Positions 1-6,345 of a stretch of DNA of 12,171 nt are shown piece by piece. The notes below the pieces were generated by a model. It worked only from the letters and a program-made list of their open reading frames with translations. It did not search any database and had not been told where the DNA came from. This DNA comes from JBKHDT01 sp049974825 (GTDB taxonomy: Bacteria > Pseudomonadota > Gammaproteobacteria > Halothiobacillales > Halothiobacillaceae), in the NCBI GenBank assembly GCA_049974825.1, contig JBNGDJ010000074.1, positions 1 through 12,171 on the forward strand, in the 5' to 3' direction. The position numbers were made by a program, and so were the translations under genes. Every line of letters begins with the position of its first letter. Position 1 is the first letter of the stretch.

Positions 1-10
1 CCATTGTGCG

Positions 11-62
11 GCAGGGCATCCGTGCCCTGCACGGGAAGGTCTGCATTCGTGCAGAGATTCCC
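11..62 (+). repeat. Right end of a hairpin-array repeat element (partial copy, cut by the window edge)
   Basis: Two structures lie side by side. The first is a perfect 8-bp hairpin, GCAGGGCA/TGCCCTGC (11-18 with 23-30). The second is a stem TCTGCA/TGCAGA (40-45 with 50-55) closed by a TTCG tetraloop, nested inside GGGAA/TTCCC (33-37 with 58-62). The last 14 bases, GTGCAGAGATTCCC (49-62), are identical to the right end of the complete element at 2035-2236, and the identity extends left through GCATTC. The first hairpin has the same loop layout as that element's hairpins (CATCCGTG here, CATCCATG there). The copy therefore runs in from beyond the left edge and stops 36 bases before mtnB. Confidence 0.8.
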
Positions 63-85
63 TTGGCGTCGGGACCACACTTTCT

Positions 86-89
86 GGAG
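86..89 (+). promoter_or_regulatory. Ribosome binding site of mtnB
   Basis: GGAG sits 9 bases before the ATG at 99. It decides the start: the open frame continues upstream to an ATG at position 6, but that part runs through the repeat hairpins and adds 31 residues not typical of MtnB. Confidence 0.7.
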
Positions 90-98
90 CGCAGAACC

Positions 99-716
99 AT
101 GACACAGAACACCGATCGGCTGGCGGATCAGCTGGGCAAGGCCGGGGCGTTTTTCTTTTCACGTGGCTGGGTGCCGGCAACCAGCGGCAACTTTTCCGCG
201 CGAATCGACGAGGAACAGTGCCTGATGACCGCCTCCGGCCGTCACAAGGGATACCTGTGCCATGCTGATTTTTTGCGCGTCGAAATCGCGTCCTCGCAGT
301 CGGTGGAGGAAAGCAAGACGCCCTCTGCCGAGGCGGCGTTGCATACCTTGATCTACCAGCGCTTCCCGGAGGTGGGTGCGGTCCTGCATACCCATTCCGT
401 TGCGGCCACGGTGCTCTCCCGTCTGGCGCGCAGTGAGCTGCGTCTGGAGGAATATGAACTGCTCAAGGCTTTCGAGGGTATCGATACCCACGAGACAGCC
501 GTGGACATTCCCGTGCTCGGCAACGATCAGGATATCCGGCAGCTGGCGATCCAGGTGGACGCGCACCTGCGGGCCAATCCGGAGATGGTGGGATTTTTGA
601 TTCGCGGACACGGTCTGTACACCTGGGGCGCCGCGGTATCCGATGCGGTACGGCATATCGAGGCGCTGGAATTCATGTTCGACTGTGAACTGAGCCACCG
701 GAGAATTGCATCATGA
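99..716 (+). CDS. mtnB: Methylthioribulose-1-phosphate dehydratase MtnB
   Basis: A cytosolic, zinc-dependent class II aldolase-fold enzyme of methionine salvage. It dehydrates 5-methylthioribulose-1-phosphate to the 2,3-diketo-5-methylthiopentyl-1-phosphate used by MtnC. The 205-residue product is normal family length. Visible hallmarks are PATSGNFSARI (26-36), the zinc ligands H97 and H99 in LHTHS, the likely catalytic acid E120 in YELLKAFEG, and the third zinc ligand H171 in RGHGLYTWG. The start at 99 is chosen for its GGAG site and because upstream codons lie in a repeat. The gene overlaps mtnD by four bases (ATGA), so the two are probably translationally coupled. No clear promoter is visible in the 36 bases between the repeat and the start. 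The main alternative, an L-fuculose-phosphate aldolase-like paralogue, is made unlikely by the neighbouring mtnD and mtnC. Confidence 0.96.
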   Translation: MTQNTDRLADQLGKAGAFFFSRGWVPATSGNFSARIDEEQCLMTASGRHKGYLCHADFLRVEIASSQSVEESKTPSAEAALHTLIYQRFPEVGAVLHTHSVAATVLSRLARSELRLEEYELLKAFEGIDTHETAVDIPVLGNDQDIRQLAIQVDAHLRANPEMVGFLIRGHGLYTWGAAVSDAVRHIEALEFMFDCELSHRRIAS

Positions 717-1258
717 GTGAACTGCGCATCTACCCCGAGAATGACCCGGTCCCCACCGAGGTCCTGAGCGATCACCGCCAGATCGCCGAACGGCTCGATG
801 CCGTCGGGGTTCGTTTCGAGCGCTGGTCGGCCAGCCAACCGCTGACGGCGGATGCCGGACAGGAGGAAGTCATCGCCGCCTATCGCGAGGATATCGACCG
901 CCTCATGGCCGAGAACGGGTTTTCCTCGGTGGACGTGATCAGCGTCGGACCCGACCATCCGGATCGCGAGGCCCTGCGCAAGAAGTTTCTCGACGAGCAC
1001 ACCCATACCGAATTCGAGGTGCGGTTCTTCGTGGACGGGCAGGGGCTGTTCATGCTGCACATCGGGGACAAGGTGTACGGCGTGCTCTGCGAGAAGGGCG
1101 ATCTTTTGAGTGTTCCGGATGGCACCTCGCACTGGTTTGACATGGGCGAGCGGCCCAACGTCAAGGCCATCCGCCTGTTCACCGATCCTTCCGGCTGGGT
1201 TGCCCACTACACGGGGGACGAGATCGCCAGCCGGTTTCCCAAGCTGGAGACCGCCTGA
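713..1258 (+). CDS. mtnD: Acireductone dioxygenase MtnD (ARD)
   Basis: A cupin enzyme that oxidises acireductone with O2. With Fe(II) it gives formate and 2-keto-4-methylthiobutyrate, the direct precursor of methionine. With Ni(II) the known off-pathway reaction also releases CO. The 181-residue protein shows the four cupin metal ligands, H96, H98 and E102 in the DEHTHTEFEVRFF stretch and H140 in PDGTSHWFD. As I recall, these are the same residue numbers as in the well-studied Klebsiella enzyme. The bound metal, and so which reaction dominates, cannot be read from the sequence. The ATG overlaps the mtnB stop. Its stop at 1256-1258 is one base from the GTG of mtnC, so the three genes form one operon. 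Confidence 0.97.
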   Translation: MSELRIYPENDPVPTEVLSDHRQIAERLDAVGVRFERWSASQPLTADAGQEEVIAAYREDIDRLMAENGFSSVDVISVGPDHPDREALRKKFLDEHTHTEFEVRFFVDGQGLFMLHIGDKVYGVLCEKGDLLSVPDGTSHWFDMGERPNVKAIRLFTDPSGWVAHYTGDEIASRFPKLETA

Positions 1259-1259
1259 G

Positions 1260-1952
1260 GTGACTGTGCGTGCCGTGCTGACCGACATCGAGGGGACGAC
1301 TTCCAGCCTGTCCTTCGTCAAGGATGTCCTGTTCCCCTATGCCCGGGCCCAACTGGGCGATTACCTGCGTGAGCAGGCGGACGAGCTGGCCGTCGCCGAG
1401 CAGCTGTCGGCCGTCCGTCGGGAAATCCGGATGCCGGATGCCTCGCTCGAACAGGTAATCGATACGCTGATTAAGTGGATCGACGAGGATCGCAAGATCA
1501 CCCCACTCAAGGCTCTGCAAGGGCTGGTCTGGGCCGAGGGTTACCGCCGCGGGGACTTTCGTGGACATGTCTACGATGACGCGGTGGCGGGGCTGCGCCG
1601 CTGGAAGGCGGCGGGGCTTGATCTGTACGTGTATTCCTCCGGCTCGGTCCAGGCGCAGAAGCTCCTGTTCGGCCACAGCGAGGCCGGCGATCTGACAGGG
1701 CTGTTCAGCGGCTACTTTGATACCCGGGTGGGTCAAAAACGCGAAGCCGAGTCGTACCGGCAGATCGCGCAGCAGATCGGCCTGCCTGCCGAACAAATCC
1801 TGTTTCTCTCCGACGTGCCGGGCGAGCTCTCGGCTGCCCACCAGGCCGGCATGCCCGTGATCGGACTGGCACGCGGTGCCGACCCCATGGCAGCGCTGGA
1901 GTTTTCCTGGGTGCGTGACTTCAACGCCATCGATCCACAGCGCCTGCCCTGA
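1260..1952 (+). CDS. mtnC: Enolase-phosphatase E1, MtnC (GTG start)
   Basis: A HAD-superfamily bifunctional enzyme. It enolises 2,3-diketo-5-methylthiopentyl-1-phosphate and then removes the phosphate, giving the acireductone used by MtnD. From the GTG at 1260 the product is 230 residues, the usual length. HAD motif I appears as LTDIEGTT with D9 and E11. Motif II is YSSGS (125-129), the lysine is in GQK (K160), and the acidic motif is FLSDVPGE with D185. The GTG is chosen because translation from it begins MTVRAVLTDIEGT, as in family members, and a GGAG lies at 1246-1249. The longer frame from 1110 lies inside mtnD and is rejected. Neither mtnA nor the nucleosidase or kinase steps are in the window. 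Confidence 0.96.
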   Translation: MTVRAVLTDIEGTTSSLSFVKDVLFPYARAQLGDYLREQADELAVAEQLSAVRREIRMPDASLEQVIDTLIKWIDEDRKITPLKALQGLVWAEGYRRGDFRGHVYDDAVAGLRRWKAAGLDLYVYSSGSVQAQKLLFGHSEAGDLTGLFSGYFDTRVGQKREAESYRQIAQQIGLPAEQILFLSDVPGELSAAHQAGMPVIGLARGADPMAALEFSWVRDFNAIDPQRLP

Positions 1953-1972
1953 CTGGCGGTTCATGGATCTGC

Positions 1973-1997
1973 GGGCGGCAGAGGATGCCTGCCGCCC
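1973..1997 (+). terminator. GC-rich hairpin after mtnC, possible transcription terminator
   Basis: A perfect 9-bp inverted repeat, GGGCGGCAG (1973-1981) and CTGCCGCCC (1989-1997), with a 7-base loop, begins 21 bases after the mtnC stop. No run of T follows, only CGGTCTTCGC, so intrinsic termination would be weak. It could instead protect the 3' end of the mRNA. It lies outside the repeat element that begins at 2035. Confidence 0.4.
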
Positions 1998-2034
1998 CGG
2001 TCTTCGCAATTCAATGGCCCGGGGTGGTCGCCTC

Positions 2035-2236
2035 GGGAAACTCTGCACAAATCCATCCATGGATTTGTGGGCTGGCGCCAGCTCTGGCCGAACCCGAGCG
2101 GGCTTCCGACATGGATGTCGGAAGGGCCGAAGAACAGGGATGCCGCCATGGATGGCGGCAAGGGGTGTAGACCAGGGACGAATTTGGGGCATCCATGCCC
2201 CAATCGGGAATCTGAAGCATTCGTGCAGAGATTCCC
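2035..2236 (+). repeat. Complete 202-bp hairpin-array element with 14-bp inverted ends
   Basis: The ends GGGAAACTCTGCAC (2035-2048) and GTGCAGAGATTCCC (2223-2236) are inverted copies with one mismatch. Inside are CACAAATCCAT/ATGGATTTGTG (2046-2056 with 2059-2069), the palindrome GCTGGCGCCAGC (2071-2082), CTTCCGACAT/ATGTCGGAAG (2103-2112 with 2115-2124), TGCCGCCAT/ATGGCGGCA (2141-2149 with 2152-2160), TTGGGGCAT/ATGCCCCAA (2184-2192 with 2195-2203) and GGGAATCT/AGATTCCC (2206-2213 with 2229-2236). Four of these hairpins share a CAT-CC-ATG or CAT-GG-ATG core with unrelated arms. It carries no credible gene. It sits between convergent genes and ends two bases beyond the chemoreceptor stop codon, so it may end or stabilise transcripts from either side. 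It resembles a REP/BIME-like or MITE-like element. I cannot name the family. Confidence 0.85.
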
Positions 2237-2238
2237 TA

Positions 2239-3738
2239 TCAGTCCTTTTTCGTCTCGATGGTGGCGCTGTGCATCCGCCCCTGCTCAATTTCATCCTGCG
2301 CCCGCTGTTCCAGGGTCGACAACTTGTCGAACACCTCGCTGCTGGCCGCTTCCATGTCCGCGTAGCGCTCAATGATCCGGCCCTGGATCTTGGGGTTGTT
2401 CTCCCAGTCACCGAGTATTTCGTCCAGCGCCCGATGCACGTTCTCGTGCAGCAGGCGGTGGGGTGACTCCAGGCTGCCGTAGTCCGGGTAGTGCCCGAAC
2501 ATCTCCCGACCGGCACCCTCATACCACTGGCCGAGCCGGCAGTTGTGGTGATCGACCTGCACGGCGCGGGCTTCCTCGCTTTCGAGGCCGTTGTTGAATG
2601 CCATGTAGGCATTTTGCTTGTAGACGATATGGTCGACCTTGACCAGGGACGAGAAGGTGATGACCTTGGCCTTCTCTACCGACCGGCGGGTGACTCTGGC
2701 CTTCTCGGCAAAGCCCCGGAAGGCCTGCTGCAATTCGGTGACCTGCCCGGCCACGGTCTCCGACGTGCGGGAAAGCTGCTCCTGGTTGGCCAGCATGTCC
2801 TGGCTGGTCTGGCGGAACTGGGCCACCACGTCGCCGATCTGGGTGGTCGCTTCCTTGGTGTTTTCCGCCAGCACCTTGACCTCCTGGGCAACGACCGCGA
2901 AGCCTCGGCCATGCTCGCCGGCCCGGGCAGCCTCGATGGCGGCGTTGAGCGCCAGCAGGTTGGTCTGGTCCGCGATCTTTCCGATCAGATCAAGAACGCC
3001 GGTGATCTCGCCACTCATTCGCTCCATTTCCCTCACGGCGCGGTTGGCTTCCTCGGTCAGGGTTCGGGACTGGGCGAAGGAATCGGCCATGGTCTCGACG
3101 CGATCGCCACTGTGCTCGGCACGCTCAACTGTCTCGGCGGCGATTTCGCCGATCAGGTTGACCTCGCTGGTTATCTTGGTGAGGTCCTGCTGGGTCATCT
3201 GCAGGTTGCGCTTGGTGTTTTCCGCGCTCATCTGCTGCATCTGGGAAAGCAGCCGGTTGCGCACGACATTGCGGTGGTTATCCTCGATCTGGACGATGGC
3301 CTCGTTGATATAGTTGAGCGACTGATGAAAAGACCCGCTCAACCCGGCCGACTGGGCGACGCGGCCGAACCGTCCCTGCATCACCCGCCCGAAGGTGGTT
3401 TCCACCTCCCGGAAATAGGTTTCCAGCTGGTCGAGAATCTCGTTGACCTCCCAGGCAACCTGGCCCACCTCGCCCATGAAAGGTACCTGGGTGATGCGGT
3501 CGTGGGTATAACCCCGGCGCGCCTCGTGCAGAACACTGCGAATGCGGTCAAGGATGCCCAGCGGTTCCTTGAGCTTGTGCCAGAGCACCATGCTGACCGC
3601 CACGCTGGCCACAGCGAACAGGAATGGGACCCAGACGGGAACCCAGGGCAGGGCAGCCACCAGGGCAGTCAGCAGGATCGCCAGGTTGTAGCCCAGCAGA
3701 CCGACGGCGAGCCTAGAAACCCAGAACAAATTTCTCAT
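2239..3738 (-). CDS. Membrane-anchored methyl-accepting chemotaxis protein with C-terminal CZB zinc-binding domain (CetA/Aer-like)
   Basis: The product is 499 residues from the ATG at 3738. Two membrane helices (about 10-30 and 33-53) are joined by a very short loop, so there is no periplasmic sensor domain. A linker or HAMP-like stretch and a long helical region follow. The cytoplasmic signalling tip, IADQTNLLALNAAIEAARAG and following residues (about 252-290), binds CheA and CheW in this family. The C-terminus is a CZB domain with H370, C400 in HNCRLGQWYEG, H427 and H431. The spacing 30-27-4 equals that of the zinc ligands H22, C52, H79 and H83 that I recall for E. coli DgcZ. Alternative in-frame ATGs are at 3747 and 3765. 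The 3738 start has the better, though weak, upstream GGAAG. All of them overlap the PAS gene, so the pair is probably translated together and acts as one receptor. Confidence 0.93.
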   Translation of the reverse strand: MRNLFWVSRLAVGLLGYNLAILLTALVAALPWVPVWVPFLFAVASVAVSMVLWHKLKEPLGILDRIRSVLHEARRGYTHDRITQVPFMGEVGQVAWEVNEILDQLETYFREVETTFGRVMQGRFGRVAQSAGLSGSFHQSLNYINEAIVQIEDNHRNVVRNRLLSQMQQMSAENTKRNLQMTQQDLTKITSEVNLIGEIAAETVERAEHSGDRVETMADSFAQSRTLTEEANRAVREMERMSGEITGVLDLIGKIADQTNLLALNAAIEAARAGEHGRGFAVVAQEVKVLAENTKEATTQIGDVVAQFRQTSQDMLANQEQLSRTSETVAGQVTELQQAFRGFAEKARVTRRSVEKAKVITFSSLVKVDHIVYKQNAYMAFNNGLESEEARAVQVDHHNCRLGQWYEGAGREMFGHYPDYGSLESPHRLLHENVHRALDEILGDWENNPKIQGRIIERYADMEAASSEVFDKLSTLEQRAQDEIEQGRMHSATIETKKD

Positions 3739-4228
3739 AGCTTCCATATTCCCGCGTGATTTCATCCATCATCCATTGCATGGAAGCAGCTGGATTGATG
3801 CCTTGCTGTTCCATGGCGCACATGCGGCGATAGAGGGCTGCCGATGCCTCGATGCCCGCGCGACTGGCCAGGCGCCGGCATGAGAAGTACCCCGTGATCC
3901 GTTGGTGCTGCTCGTCGAAATCCGGCGTCACGTTGGCCAGCACCCAGTAGTGATCGCCGTTCTTGGCCAGGTTGTTGATGAAGGCGAAGCATTCCTCACC
4001 GCGCTTTATGGTTTCCCAGAGGTGACGAAAGACGCCGCGTGGCATTTCTGGATGCCGCAAAATCTTGTGCGGACGACCGAGCAACTCCTGCTCGCGGTAT
4101 CCGGAAACCTGCATGAAGACACGATTGGCGTAAGTGATGACGCCTTTCTCGTCGCTTTTGCTGACGATGTAGCTGTCCTCCGGGAGACGGATCTCGCGCC
4201 CTGTCGGCCGGATGGTCGAATCGCTCAT
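3713..4228 (-). CDS. Stand-alone Aer-type PAS domain protein (CetB-like)
   Basis: This 171-residue soluble protein is essentially one PAS domain. Residues 15-120 resemble the PAS domain of E. coli Aer throughout: ITYANRVFMQVSGY (31-44), RPHKILRHPEMPRGVFRHLW (52-71) and the KNGDHYWVLANVTP block (89-102). Aer uses this fold to bind FAD and sense redox state, so flavin binding is likely but not proven. The last 50 residues are helical, with no membrane segment. Its 3' end overlaps the start of the chemoreceptor gene by 26 bases or more. The receptor lacks its own PAS domain, so the two look like an Aer protein split into sensor and transducer, as in Campylobacter CetB/CetA. An AAGGAAG ribosome site sits about 7 bases before the ATG. 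The gene lies 61 bases after ycaO on the same strand. Confidence 0.9.
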   Translation of the reverse strand: MSDSTIRPTGREIRLPEDSYIVSKSDEKGVITYANRVFMQVSGYREQELLGRPHKILRHPEMPRGVFRHLWETIKRGEECFAFINNLAKNGDHYWVLANVTPDFDEQHQRITGYFSCRRLASRAGIEASAALYRRMCAMEQQGINPAASMQWMMDEITREYGSYEKFVLGF

Positions 4229-4274
4229 GGTGCGCTTCCTTGTTCCGTGGTCTGATGATTGGTCTTTCCTGTCA

Positions 4275-4296
4275 GGCGTGACGGCTCATTCACGCC
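4275..4296 (-). other. Hairpin over the ycaO stop codon
   Basis: GGCGTGA (4275-4281) and TCACGCC (4290-4296) form a 7-bp stem with an 8-base loop. The TGA stop of ycaO (4292-4290) is part of the stem. No T-run follows in the direction of transcription, so it is not a typical terminator. Transcription may continue into the PAS gene. Confidence 0.35.
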
Positions 4297-6077
4297 CGAC
4301 TCGTGCCTGCCTGACTGCCAGTGGTGACGCGGGCCGCCGTGGCCTTGGCCGCCTGAACCTTGCTCCAGGCGGCCAGCAGGGCCGCGTGCTTCGGCAGAGC
4401 CTTCAGCGCCCGGGTCGGGGACTCCAGCCCGGGAAACCGCAGTTCGCCGGCAAGGATTTGGTCCACTTCCCGGATCGTCTTCGGTCCAAACAGCGCCGGC
4501 AGTGTGAGGCAAAAATCATCCGGGTCCAGGTCCGGGTGCAGATCCAGCTCCAGCCGCGCCTGCAGTGCCTGGAGCAGTCGCCTGCGCGGGGGTGCCAGCC
4601 CGCCGACCGCCAGGGTCCAGCCGATCCAGTGCAAAGCCTGCTCGAAGTCGCTTATCGACAGGGCCAGCCAGGCCTTGAGCTCGCCGATGCGCAGCGAAGC
4701 CCAGGCGCTGCCCGGATTGCAGGCCAGGCCAAGCAGCTCGGCAGGGCGCTCGTATTCGTCCAGGCCCATGTCGTCGAGAGACTCGGCGAGATCATTGCAG
4801 CCCGCTGTGTCCAAGTCCGTCAGGTTAAGCAGCGGTCCGAACAGGGAAACCCCGCGATTGCTGTTGAATTCGACCAGGTCATCGACCGGGTAGACTTCCG
4901 AGAAACCGGGGACCACGATTCGGCAGGCATAGAGTCCCAGATGCAGATAGTCCCGAATGTAGACTTGTCCGCCACGACTTTCAAGCTGTCGGCAAAGTGT
5001 TTCGAACTCCCGGTCGGTGGGTCCTCCGAAATCCCAGTCGACGAAGGGGAAATCCGGCTCGTCGCGGAACATGGCCCAGGCCAGCCGCCCGGAGGAGTCG
5101 ATGAAATGGGTTTCCAGATTGTGCGGGTCCGCCACCGCTTCCAGGTCGGCCAGTGGCGGCTGGAATCCATCCAGCGCATCGAGATCCCGGCCCTGCAGCA
5201 GTTCGGTCACCGTACGCTCCAGGGCCACCTCGAAGCGCGGGTGGGCGCCGAATGAGGCGAATACCCCGCCGTTGCGCGGATCGAACAGGGTGACGTTGAT
5301 GACCGGGAAGTGTCCCGCCAGTGAGGCATCGCAGAGGCGCAACTCGAAACCGGCAGACTCCAGCGCCGCGATGGCTCGCTTTACCTGCGGATACCGGTCG
5401 AGCACGGCCGGCGGGATGGCGGGCAGGCTGATTCCCTCGGCGATCACCAGGTTTTTTACGTATCGCTCGAGAATTTCCGACAAGGCCTGGGTGCGGGCCT
5501 CGGCCGGCGTGTTGCCCGCTGCCATGCCATTGCTGGCATAAAGGTTTGCCAGGACGTTGACCGGCAGCCAGACCTGTTGATCGTCGTTCAGCCGGCGAAA
5601 GGGCAGCGCCACGATGCCTCGGTCGGGGTCGGCGGTGTTCAGGTCCACCAGGTGAGCCGGCCGCAATCGACCCTCCGGATCGTAGGTTGCTCGGCAGCAA
5701 GGGTCAAAGAGTCCGTCCGGAAGATGCTCGTCGTCCGGTGCGAAGGTAAACCAGCGCTCGTCAGGCGCATGGACAAATGCCCCGCCGGTTGCGGCGTAGC
5801 CAAGAAAGTAGTCAGAGAAGAAGTAATCCGTGGCCAGCCGCTCGACGAACTCGCCCAGCGCGGAAGCCAGCGCGGCTTTCCGGCTGGCCCCCTTGCCGTT
5901 GGTGAACAGCATCGGACAGTGCCGGTCGCGGATGTGAACCGACCAGACATGGGGGACGGGGTTGAGCCAGTTGACCTCTTCAGGTTCGAAGCCCAGCTCG
6001 GCGAGGCGGGAGAGCATGCGCTCAATGCTGTCTTCAAGGGCGGCGTCTTTGCCTATCAGCCAAGTCTTTTCGGTCAC
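4290..6077 (-). CDS. ycaO: YcaO, ATP-dependent YcaO-domain protein linked to ribosomal protein S12 methylthiolation
   Basis: A stand-alone YcaO of the E. coli type. YcaO proteins use ATP to activate amide backbones. E. coli YcaO has been linked genetically and biochemically to RimO-dependent beta-methylthiolation of S12, though its exact reaction is unsettled. From the GTG at 6077 the product is 595 residues (E. coli about 586). Matching blocks are GKDAALEDS (9-17), NPVPHVWSVHIRDRHCP (39-55), FTNGKGASRKAALASALGEF and ER (58-80), and SEILERYVKN (200-209). The Mg-ATP acids E76/E79 and E201/E204 parallel the recalled E75/E78 and E199/E202. The GTG is preferred over the ATG at 6095 because AGGA lies 9 bases upstream and the product then begins MTEKTWLIGKDAALEDS, nearly as in E. 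coli. No thiazole/oxazole peptide genes are nearby and the C-terminus lacks the PxPxP end of such enzymes. Confidence 0.93.
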   Translation of the reverse strand: MTEKTWLIGKDAALEDSIERMLSRLAELGFEPEEVNWLNPVPHVWSVHIRDRHCPMLFTNGKGASRKAALASALGEFVERLATDYFFSDYFLGYAATGGAFVHAPDERWFTFAPDDEHLPDGLFDPCCRATYDPEGRLRPAHLVDLNTADPDRGIVALPFRRLNDDQQVWLPVNVLANLYASNGMAAGNTPAEARTQALSEILERYVKNLVIAEGISLPAIPPAVLDRYPQVKRAIAALESAGFELRLCDASLAGHFPVINVTLFDPRNGGVFASFGAHPRFEVALERTVTELLQGRDLDALDGFQPPLADLEAVADPHNLETHFIDSSGRLAWAMFRDEPDFPFVDWDFGGPTDREFETLCRQLESRGGQVYIRDYLHLGLYACRIVVPGFSEVYPVDDLVEFNSNRGVSLFGPLLNLTDLDTAGCNDLAESLDDMGLDEYERPAELLGLACNPGSAWASLRIGELKAWLALSISDFEQALHWIGWTLAVGGLAPPRRRLLQALQARLELDLHPDLDPDDFCLTLPALFGPKTIREVDQILAGELRFPGLESPTRALKALPKHAALLAAWSKVQAAKATAARVTTGSQAGTSRA

Positions 6078-6182
6078 GGCTTGCTTTCCTGTCATGTGGG
6101 TGAGGTACTGTCTACGGCATCTGGCGCAAAACGCCCTTGAGGCGGATGCTGCATGGCCCGGTTCGGGCAGGCGGCAGCCGGT

Positions 6183-6191
6183 TGTTATATT
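6183..6191 (+). promoter_or_regulatory. Candidate extended -10 promoter for the cheBR-type operon
   Basis: TGTTATATT fits an extended -10 box (TGn followed by TATATT) inside otherwise GC-rich DNA, about 155 bases before the GTG at 6346. The -35 position has only a weak match, TTCGGG at 6162-6167. No flagellar sigma-28 pattern was found. This is pattern matching only. Confidence 0.3.
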
Positions 6192-6331
6192 GTATGCTTT
6201 GACGGGCCCATGGGAACGTCAGGTTCAGGCGGAACAGGGCGCCTGGCGCCGGGGCCGGTTCGTACGCCGGGCGTTGCCAGAACTTCCGGTCGGGGAAGCC
6301 GGTCTGCGAAGGATAGACAGCGAACAAAAAA

Positions 6332-6340
6332 GGGAGAAGG
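6332..6340 (+). promoter_or_regulatory. Purine-rich ribosome binding site of the CheB/CheR hybrid
   Basis: GGGAGAAGG ends 5 bases before the GTG at 6346, and its GGAG core is 9 bases away. It supports this GTG over the open frame that extends upstream to 5962 through non-homologous sequence inside the ycaO 5' region. Confidence 0.65.
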
Positions 6341-6345
6341 GCAGG

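Larger units (their letters stand above)
6078..6345. other. Divergent intergenic control region between ycaO and the CheB/CheR hybrid
   Basis: This stretch of 268 bases lies between two outward-reading genes and must hold promoters for both. The only notably AT-rich patch is at 6181-6198. No credible small gene, tRNA or strong terminator is visible. Open frames here only extend the flanking genes upstream of their supported GTG starts. Confidence 0.6.

Noticed and set aside
2035..2236. CRISPR array or tRNA in the hairpin-rich gap
   Set aside because: The hairpins have different arms and uneven spacing with no constant repeat-spacer pattern, no cas genes are present, and no cloverleaf can be drawn.
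2035..2236. Insertion sequence with target-site duplication
   Set aside because: The ends are inverted, but the flanks (GCCTC on the left, TATCAG on the right) show no direct duplication and no transposase is encoded, so only a repeat is called.
1876..2466. Several short open frames on both strands across the gap after mtnC (about 1876-2612)
   Set aside because: They run through the hairpin repeat and into mtnC or the chemoreceptor gene in other frames. Their proteins are Pro/Arg/Trp-rich translations of the repeat with no domain, so I treat them as artefacts.
2491..3759. A 422-codon open frame on the + strand
   Set aside because: It is the antisense shadow of the chemoreceptor gene, which has clear signalling and CZB motifs. 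High GC content makes long antisense frames common.
3713..3765. Frameshift joining the PAS and chemoreceptor frames into one broken gene
   Set aside because: Each frame has complete domains and its own plausible start, and a two-gene form of this receptor is known in Campylobacter. A sequencing indel is possible but not needed.
4229..4289. Flagellar sigma-28 promoter before the PAS/chemoreceptor pair
   Set aside because: No TAAA with a properly spaced GCCGATAA-like box is visible on the - strand in this gap.
4290..6077. ycaO as part of a thiazole/oxazole-modified peptide (TOMM) gene cluster
   Set aside because: No precursor peptide, cyclodehydratase partner or dehydrogenase gene is nearby. 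The protein matches the stand-alone E. coli type and lacks the proline-rich C-terminus.
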